This document shows positions 5,471 through 9,937 of a DNA stretch of 9,937 nt, piece after piece. The stretch is from Nitrososphaerota archaeon (GTDB taxonomy: Archaea > Thermoproteota > Nitrososphaeria > Nitrososphaerales > JAHFOH01). The stretch is taken from positions 1 through 9,937 of the forward strand of contig JAHFOH010000042.1 in assembly GCA_023266955.1 (NCBI GenBank). The letters are read 5' to 3'. The notes below the pieces were generated by a model. It worked only from the letters and a program-made list of their open reading frames with translations. It was not told the origin of the DNA and searched no databases. Within the stretch, counting starts at the first letter, position 1; each line of letters starts with the position of its first letter. Both the position numbers and the translations under genes were made by a program.

Positions 5471-6604
5471 ATGGAGACCATCGGGCGTCTGCCGGTTGGC
5501 GCCCTCATGACAGACGTCCTCACGGTCCCACCCAATGCATCAGTCTCTAAGACCATTGGCATGTTGAGGGATTCAGGACTCTACGAGGTGTTCATTCTTC
5601 TACCAAGTAGAGTTGGGATGATCACGACGAGGGATATTCTCAGAGTCTCGAAGATAGAGGAGACCAAAAATTCTACGATAATGAACTACGTGCCAACCCT
5701 TTCAATTAACTCAACGCTGGGCGACGCAGCCAGAATCATGACAGAGTACAGAATTAGATCTCTTCCCGTGCTCGACGACAAAGAACTCACAGGGGCAGTC
5801 ACATCGCTCTCGGCTATTCGTTTCATGCAGAAGAACGCTCTACCTAAAATCAAAGCGCAGAACTTGATGACTGCCGAACCCATTGTGCTGGAGCATGATG
5901 ATAGCGTATCTAAGGCTAGGAGTGTGATGATTCGTAGAAGAATAGACCATCTTCCTATCCTCAAGGACAAGAAGCTGTCCGGAATCATCACGTCAAGTCT
6001 GATCGTATTCAACATGCTTCCGGCAGTGACGGTTGAAAGGGGAGCATTAGGCGCTGAAAAGCAAGTTAGGCTTGACTATGATGTAAATCGCCTGATGGAA
6101 CCAAACGTGGTTACTTCAGATGTCAATGAAGATCTAGGTCAAGTCGTTGGAAAAATCGTCGGTCTAGGTTCAACCTATTCAGTAGTTACAATGTGGGATG
6201 AGGTTCAGGGAATCATTACCCATAGGGACCTTGTGAAGCTCTTAGCTGAGAAGGAAGCAGAAGCAGGGGTCCCAGCCTACATTATCGGCCTTCCTCAAGA
6301 TCCCTTTGAAGCAGAAACTGCTAAGGATAAGTTTCGCAGAGTTGTGAAACTTCTCAAGAAGGGCTACCCAGAAATTCAAGAAGCAAGATCAGTAATTAAG
6401 GTAAAGGAGAGGGGGGAGCGAAGGAGATACGAAGTCAAAGTTGTTCTGAGCACACCGTCTAGGAACTACTCTTACACTGAGATTGGCTGGGATCTCCCTG
6501 TAATATATGACAACATCTCTAACAGAATTAAGAGGCTGTTAGCTGAAAGACCTTCGAGGAGACATCGTGAATCAGTTGAGCGACACATAAAGTATCAAAC
6601 ATGA
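5471..6604 (+). CDS. Four-CBS-domain protein with C-terminal HPF/RaiA-like domain (likely ribosome hibernation factor)
   Basis: From the ATG at 5471 the protein is 377 residues. Four CBS domains are visible: about 9-60 (ALMTDVLTVPPNASV...GMITTRDIL), 70-118 (MNYVPTLSINSTL...LTGAVTSL), 128-180 (NLMTAEPIVLEHDDSV...LSGIITSS) and 205-258 (RLMEPNVVTSDV...QGIITHRDLVKLL). They would form two Bateman modules that commonly bind adenine nucleotides. The last 110 residues read as strand-helix-strand-strand-strand-helix: PAYIIGLP, KFRRVVKLLKKGYPEI, ARSVIKVKE, RYEVKVVLSTP, YSYTEIGWD, VIYDNISNRIKRLLAERPSRR. This order and the D-x-x-x-IYDNI-x-x-R/K helix with a basic tail resemble HPF/RaiA ribosome-binding domains. 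I infer an energy-sensing ribosome hibernation factor. The frame extends upstream to 5378, but that part overlaps the divergent gene and the promoter, so I exclude it. Confidence 0.82.
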   Translation: METIGRLPVGALMTDVLTVPPNASVSKTIGMLRDSGLYEVFILLPSRVGMITTRDILRVSKIEETKNSTIMNYVPTLSINSTLGDAARIMTEYRIRSLPVLDDKELTGAVTSLSAIRFMQKNALPKIKAQNLMTAEPIVLEHDDSVSKARSVMIRRRIDHLPILKDKKLSGIITSSLIVFNMLPAVTVERGALGAEKQVRLDYDVNRLMEPNVVTSDVNEDLGQVVGKIVGLGSTYSVVTMWDEVQGIITHRDLVKLLAEKEAEAGVPAYIIGLPQDPFEAETAKDKFRRVVKLLKKGYPEIQEARSVIKVKERGERRRYEVKVVLSTPSRNYSYTEIGWDLPVIYDNISNRIKRLLAERPSRRHRESVERHIKYQT

Positions 6605-6613
6605 GAAGTTAGA

Positions 6614-6820
6614 ATGAAACGAGCTGAAAAATGTCCTAAGTGTTCTTCACCATTGATTTTGAATGAAAGACTGACAAAGAGGTATGTTGAGAGAACTAGT
6701 ATGAAAGTTTCCATGTACTACTGTGGAAGCTGCCTGGACGAAATCTACTTTGTCCATAACGGCAAACTTTTCACTTCTAAGGAGTGGAAGTCGAAGGCCG
6801 AATCACTGATCCGAGGATGA
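6614..6820 (+). CDS. Small zinc-ribbon protein
   Basis: This 68-residue protein has two CxxC knuckles, CPKC (Cys7, Cys10) and CGSC (Cys37, Cys40), 26 residues apart, the pattern of a zinc ribbon. Between them are basic and beta-type residues (TKRYVERTSMKVSMYY). The tail (FTSKEWKSKAESLIRG) looks helical. The ATG at 6614 is 9 bases after the stop of the CBS-HPF gene, so the two are almost certainly co-transcribed. Zinc ribbons in such proteins usually bind nucleic acid or protein partners. A role at the ribosome beside its neighbour is possible but is inference only. I do not recognise a named family. Confidence 0.75.
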   Translation: MKRAEKCPKCSSPLILNERLTKRYVERTSMKVSMYYCGSCLDEIYFVHNGKLFTSKEWKSKAESLIRG

Positions 6821-6880
6821 AAGTGAGCCTAAGTACCTGTGGTCAACTTCCCTTGACTTACAGAATGAATATGGATCAGG

Positions 6881-7435
6881 TCATTGCTTTGGAGCTTGAA
6901 CAGCTCTGCGTCGGTTTTGAAGGAAGAAGCCCAGTATAGTTAGAACTGCAGCTATACCTATCGCAAGCACTGCTGGTAGACCAAAGAAGCTAAGAACTCC
7001 AAGTAGAATCAAACCCCCAAGTATGGCTGAGGCCAACTCCAAAATCTTGTAAGTAAGAACAACGCCAATTATGAAGAGCACCACGCCAGCTATCAACGTA
7101 AGAAGAAGACTGTGGGTGTAGATGCGAGCAATTGAGTATCCGAGAAAGCCCAGAGACAGTCCTATTCCAACGTGAAGAAGTACAAAGCCAAGCAGTCCTC
7201 CTAAAATGAAACCACCTACGCCTCCTAATATGCCACCAACCAGGCCGAAGGAGAGTCCTCCTAAGAATATCCCGATGGCCGCTCCAACAAGTCCAGTTAC
7301 AATGAAGACCAAGGTCTTAATGATTCTACGACCGGCGAAGATCAAAGCTAGAGAGATGGTCAAAAGCACCAGGGCGATGAGGAGACTCGTAGACTGCGGG
7401 AAAAAATCTCTGAGAAAGCGAGTTACTTGCAACAT
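6881..7435 (-). CDS. Glycine-rich polytopic membrane protein, unknown function
   Basis: The protein has 184 residues, nearly all hydrophobic, with about six to seven predicted membrane helices: about 17-35, 40-60, 62-80, 81-103, 109-128, 131-150 and 153-173. Residues 51-83 are packed with glycine (GAAIGIFLGGLSFGLVGG and on), giving GxxxG and glycine-zipper patterns suited to tight helix packing or oligomers. The N-terminus is short and the C-terminus is basic (QNRRRAVQAPKQ), which points to a cytoplasmic C-terminal end. It vaguely resembles the DUF4203/TMEM198-like group, but I cannot assign it. It converges with the zinc-ribbon gene; 60 bases separate the two stops. The ATG at 7435 has a clear TATA-like box 26-35 bases upstream. 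Confidence 0.75.
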   Translation of the reverse strand: MLQVTRFLRDFFPQSTSLLIALVLLTISLALIFAGRRIIKTLVFIVTGLVGAAIGIFLGGLSFGLVGGILGGVGGFILGGLLGFVLLHVGIGLSLGFLGYSIARIYTHSLLLTLIAGVVLFIIGVVLTYKILELASAILGGLILLGVLSFFGLPAVLAIGIAAVLTILGFFLQNRRRAVQAPKQ

Positions 7436-7460
7436 GCAGTTTCACTCTGATGCAATATTC

Positions 7461-7470
7461 CATTTAAACC
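7461..7470 (-). promoter_or_regulatory. TATA-like box of the membrane protein gene
   Basis: The minus strand reads GGTTTAAATG, preceded by the purine-rich GAAAAAGATT. It lies 26-35 bases before the ATG at 7435, which predicts a leaderless or nearly leaderless transcript. Confidence 0.55.
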
Positions 7471-7597
7471 AATCTTTTTCGAATAGCTGACCATTATGTT
7501 CAGTCCCTGAAATATTCCTCGTACCAGAATAGACAGACCCGCGAGGCTTGATATGAAACTGCTGTCTCTGGGACGAATTTTTTCTTAAATCGAAAAC

Positions 7598-9091
7598 TTA
7601 CTCTAAGTACATTCTGATCTTGGCCTCTGGATCGGTTTGTTCGAATTTGAAGGAAATTATCCCTCGATGGCTGGATAGATTTAACACCTGTCGCCCCTGC
7701 TTCAAGCTGTAGACTTCGGATTCAGCTCGGCCAGCCGGTAAATTAAAGTCATATTCGTAGATCGTGAGCTTATTCTCTTGGTTAGAATTGACCACTAGTA
7801 TACTCTCCCTGTATCCGTAGAGGGGGATGCCGCCCCAAGCTTTATCCTCGACATGCCTGCCTAAGATTACGAACGCTACGGGAGGGGGCTTGGAGGTTAG
7901 GAGGTTGTCTACGCTTACAGCCGAGATGTCTCTGAAGCCCACATCCATAGGAGTAGCGTCGTCAGCCGCTAGGTTAGCTCCTGTGGAAGCGGCTACGAGC
8001 AACGTTTCGCCAACCTTCTCGAAGCTAGTAACCCGAGCACCCAACGCCGCAACTATACGTGCTGCAGGAGGCGTAATGTATAGGAGTATAGACGGACCGT
8101 TTATGAAGTTGTTCGCTTCGAGCATTTTCTTTTCAAATTCGTCTCTGGGATGCAGCATACCATGTGTGTAGGCGTTAAAAGCAACTAACACGCCTCCGGC
8201 TATGGGTTTAGCCATAGTTCGCGAGGGTGAGTATCCGCTTAAACCGAAGTCAAAGAGCCTTACGAAGCTTAGCGGCTCCAGATCGGCTAGAGGGTCACCA
8301 ACTAGCACACCGCCTCTTACGAAGAAGAAAAGTCGGGAGTAAGCGGAGGTAGCACACCCGGGAGCAGGCCACCGTACCCCTCCACCATCTACTGATGCTT
8401 CCCCGTAGCTTATGTCGGTAATGATGCGACGTCCAGTAACTAGGTCTATAGTTTGAATTGCTTCTGCACCTTTCCTCCAATCCTTCTGAACATCGAAGCA
8501 TACGTAGTCTAGATGATGTGTTCCTTTCAAGGCAGGAAGATCGCTGATGGGCTTCGCTTTACCGTCCCTCCTGTCTACGGAGTATATGCCTAAGTTGCGG
8601 TGACCATCAGCTCTACCGACTATTAGCCTGTCACCTAGGGGATCGTACAGTATTTCAGATATCTCGCCAGCCCACTCGGTCCCATGCTCTATTGTATCAC
8701 TCCAGAGCAGTCTAACCTTGTCCTCCTCCACATCATATGCGTGTATATGACTAAACTTATTGTTGAAGAGTATCCTGCCACCCTTCCCAATCCTACCCTC
8801 GTATACAGCTGGGGCGTGAACCCATCCCCCAAAGTATATTTCATCATCTACAGCTTCCACGGCGTTATACGTATCGCCTCCTGAGCGTGGACCAGGCCCT
8901 TTACCCAAAAGGTCGAATCGGTAGATCTTTTCGCCATCCTTCCTGGCAAAGTGGGCTTCGGCTTCAAAGGCTAGCGTGAAGTAGAGTACGCCTCTATGGT
9001 ATTTGAGGGCGAAGATCCCTCCCGAACCCCATTCAGGCCCGAATCTAGGAGGATACTCGAACTGACGGAGGTTATCCACTATTCGGGACAC
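7598..9091 (-). CDS. DUF2139 family protein, probable beta-propeller-like
   Basis: The N-terminal half matches the archaeal DUF2139 family, with the signature YPPRFGPEWGSGGIFALKYH then LYFTLAFEAEAHF near the start. Repeating short strands such as KIYRFDLLG, EIYFGGWVH, HIHAYDVEED and LGIYSVDRRDG, separated by Gly/Asp turns, suggest a propeller-like beta fold. There is no signal peptide or membrane helix, so the 497-residue protein should be cytoplasmic. Several aromatic and acidic residues are clustered in GTEWAGEISEILYDP and KGTHHLDYVCFD, but no catalytic motif can be named. The function is unknown. The start is GTG at 9091; the frame upstream has no other start codon before the stop at 9116-9118. 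A TATA-like box lies 34-43 bases upstream. It is a monocistronic gene as far as can be seen. Confidence 0.85.
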   Translation of the reverse strand: MSRIVDNLRQFEYPPRFGPEWGSGGIFALKYHRGVLYFTLAFEAEAHFARKDGEKIYRFDLLGKGPGPRSGGDTYNAVEAVDDEIYFGGWVHAPAVYEGRIGKGGRILFNNKFSHIHAYDVEEDKVRLLWSDTIEHGTEWAGEISEILYDPLGDRLIVGRADGHRNLGIYSVDRRDGKAKPISDLPALKGTHHLDYVCFDVQKDWRKGAEAIQTIDLVTGRRIITDISYGEASVDGGGVRWPAPGCATSAYSRLFFFVRGGVLVGDPLADLEPLSFVRLFDFGLSGYSPSRTMAKPIAGGVLVAFNAYTHGMLHPRDEFEKKMLEANNFINGPSILLYITPPAARIVAALGARVTSFEKVGETLLVAASTGANLAADDATPMDVGFRDISAVSVDNLLTSKPPPVAFVILGRHVEDKAWGGIPLYGYRESILVVNSNQENKLTIYEYDFNLPAGRAESEVYSLKQGRQVLNLSSHRGIISFKFEQTDPEAKIRMYLE

Positions 9092-9124
9092 AACTAAGCA
9101 CTGATGTCTAATTATCTAGAACTG

Positions 9125-9134
9125 CGTTTAAATG
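9125..9134 (-). promoter_or_regulatory. TATA-like box of the DUF2139 gene
   Basis: The minus strand reads CATTTAAACG in the 83-base gap between the DUF2139 start and the stop of the next gene. Box to start codon is 34-43 bases, so the leader would be about a dozen bases. It indicates that this gene is not merely read through from its neighbour. Confidence 0.5.
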
Positions 9135-9174
9135 GTTAGAAGAGCTAAAGAATTGCTGTCAAGAGGAAGAAGTC

Positions 9175-9567
9175 CTACTGAACTTTTGTGCCGGTCCATG
9201 CATAGAATCGCTTCACAACATGAAAGACTTTTTCAAAATTCTGCAGGATAAACTGGTACATCTCTCGCCTTTGACCCTCAGATAGCTTTTCGCACCTGGC
9301 GAGATAATCTTTGGCTTCGTCCTGACGTGAACGATAAAATGAAATTCTAGCTAGAGTCTCGTAATTTATTCTCGCCATGAGTGCATTCGAAGTTTCTTCA
9401 AAGGATTGGGTTCTCTTTATGATTGCATCTTCTCCGCCAAGCTGCGGTATCTGTCTTGAAGGGTCTATCATTATAACGAACATCACCACATTGAGCAACT
9501 GATCATCTGAACCACACAGTTTTTTCAGAATCTCAGTTGAATCGAGTGAGGGCTTCACAGTTGCCAA
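9175..9567 (-). CDS. Hypothetical helical protein, 130 residues
   Basis: I do not recognise this protein. It is predicted to be almost fully helical and soluble: DSTEILKKLCGSDDQLLNVVMFVIMID, a Pro/Gly-rich turn (PSRQIPQLGGED), then NALMARINYETLARISFYRSRQDEAKDYLARCEKLSE and a long final helix, MYQFILQNFEKVFHVVKRFYAW. The middle stretch, a helix pair with YETLARISFYRSRQDEAKDYL, has the look of a single TPR-like unit. No metal site, signal peptide or membrane segment is present. The start is TTG at 9567 (GGTGAT about 10 bases upstream); GTG at 9558 is an alternative. The stop is 83 bases before the DUF2139 start on the same strand. Its own TATA-like box lies 26-34 bases upstream. Confidence 0.65.
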   Translation of the reverse strand: MATVKPSLDSTEILKKLCGSDDQLLNVVMFVIMIDPSRQIPQLGGEDAIIKRTQSFEETSNALMARINYETLARISFYRSRQDEAKDYLARCEKLSEGQRREMYQFILQNFEKVFHVVKRFYAWTGTKVQ

Positions 9568-9592
9568 GCTTTTGTAATCACCTTCAAATTCC

Positions 9593-9601
9593 GTTTATAA
9601 C
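9593..9601 (-). promoter_or_regulatory. TATA-like box of the 9175-9567 gene
   Basis: The minus strand reads GTTATAAAC, 26-34 bases before the TTG at 9567. The element is nearly symmetric, so it could also direct plus-strand transcription, but no plus-strand start lies at a suitable distance. Confidence 0.5.
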
Positions 9602-9819
9602 GGTGTCAACGGCTCAAGTTCCGCCTCACAACCGCACTGCCGCATCGTCTAGCGTGCTCCCAGCTCACCCAATAAGGCGATTAATTCTTCGAAAAAATGA
9701 AAAAATGGAAGAAATTTTCTGCGGAATAAGTCTACGAAGAGGTCTGCCGTCACGCCACATATAACTTCGTCTAGATAGCATACTCGCGTATAATGACAGT
9801 AACGCACTCATAAGTGAAG

Positions 9820-9827
9820 TTCTAAAT
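9820..9827 (+). promoter_or_regulatory. Weak TATA-like box of the TSUP gene
   Basis: TTCTAAAT lies 28-35 bases before the TTG start at 9855. It is preceded by a small dyad, CACT-CATA-AGTG (9805-9816), that could be a regulator site. Alternative boxes with longer leaders are CATATAAC (9757-9764) and GTATAATG (9788-9795). Confidence 0.3.
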
Positions 9828-9854
9828 GCTTTGCCGCGAGGACTCTAAGAGCGC

Positions 9855-9937
9855 TTGGTTATTGAACTAATACTGATTCCGATTGGCTTCTTGGTAGCTA
9901 TCTACGGGACATTGATTGGTGCAGGAGGCGGCTTCCT
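9855..9937 (+). CDS. TauE/SafE (TSUP) family transporter, N-terminal fragment (runs off right edge)
   Basis: From TTG at 9855 the plus strand is open to the window end, encoding 27 residues. They read VIELILIPIGFLVAIYGTLI then GAGGGF, which is the characteristic first membrane helix and GxGGGF turn of TauE/SafE sulfite-exporter-like permeases. An in-frame TAA at 9846-9848 fixes the N-terminal limit, so TTG (or the ATT two codons on) must be the start. Members of this family move sulfite, sulfoacetate or other small organic anions, and many have unknown substrates. Only the first few percent of the gene is in view, so the call rests on this one motif. It diverges from the 9175-9567 gene, with a 287-base gap between their start codons. 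Confidence 0.6.
   Translation, partial: MVIELILIPIGFLVAIYGTLIGAGGGF

Noticed and set aside
9610..9624. T-arm-like sequence GGCTCAAGTTCCGCC suggesting a tRNA
   Set aside because: No matching acceptor stem, D-arm or anticodon arm is found in the surrounding 80 bases.
9697..9729. Ten-codon ORF MKKWKKFSAE in the divergent spacer
   Set aside because: It is too short and A-rich to separate from chance; no ribosome site or conservation evidence is available.
9537..9764. 75-residue plus-strand frame across the 9175-9567 start region
   Set aside because: It crosses the minus gene start and its promoter and has no protein-like pattern.

Overview
The window is archaeal chromosomal DNA. It carries the archaea-only tRNA-dependent amidotransferase pair GatD/GatE, an archaeal DUF2139 protein, TATA-like boxes about 26-40 bases upstream of most start codons, and many TTG and GTG starts. 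A TACK-type or Bathyarchaeia-like lineage is my best guess, but no rRNA or other firm marker is present.

Layout. At the left edge (minus strand) lies the 5' end of an MFS transporter, preceded by a stand-alone ChrB C-terminal-domain protein; together they look like a chromate or oxyanion resistance module. Next, also minus, is the gatD-gatE operon, which converts Glu-tRNA(Gln) to Gln-tRNA(Gln). The GatE encoded here appears to lack the AspRS-like GAD insertion domain. Upstream of it is a secreted, C-terminally anchored protein with an acidic calcium-binding-type Asp/Asn segment; its signal peptide begins before any ATG/GTG/TTG codon. Then come three tightly packed small minus-strand ORFs. The first two are one reading frame of an AhpD/carboxymuconolactone-decarboxylase-like protein broken by a single in-frame TAA, with both cysteines of the CxxC motif lost. 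The third is an unrecorded 42-residue ORF.

Divergent from these, on the plus strand, is a protein with four CBS domains and a C-terminal domain whose predicted order of elements and sequence resemble ribosome hibernation factors of the HPF/RaiA type. A 68-residue zinc-ribbon gene follows 9 bases behind it. The right third holds, on the minus strand, a glycine-rich polytopic membrane protein, a DUF2139 protein and an unrecognised helical protein. At the right edge the first codons of a TauE/SafE-type (TSUP) transporter run off the window on the plus strand.

The window reads as ordinary core and housekeeping genes mixed with lineage-specific ones. No CRISPR array, insertion sequence, rRNA or tRNA was seen. 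The points most worth a second look are the GAD-less GatE, the CBS-HPF fusion with its zinc-ribbon partner, and the split, cysteine-less AhpD-like gene. No intergenic stretch exceeds 300 bases; the longest, 9568-9854, has only promoter-like elements and small dyads.
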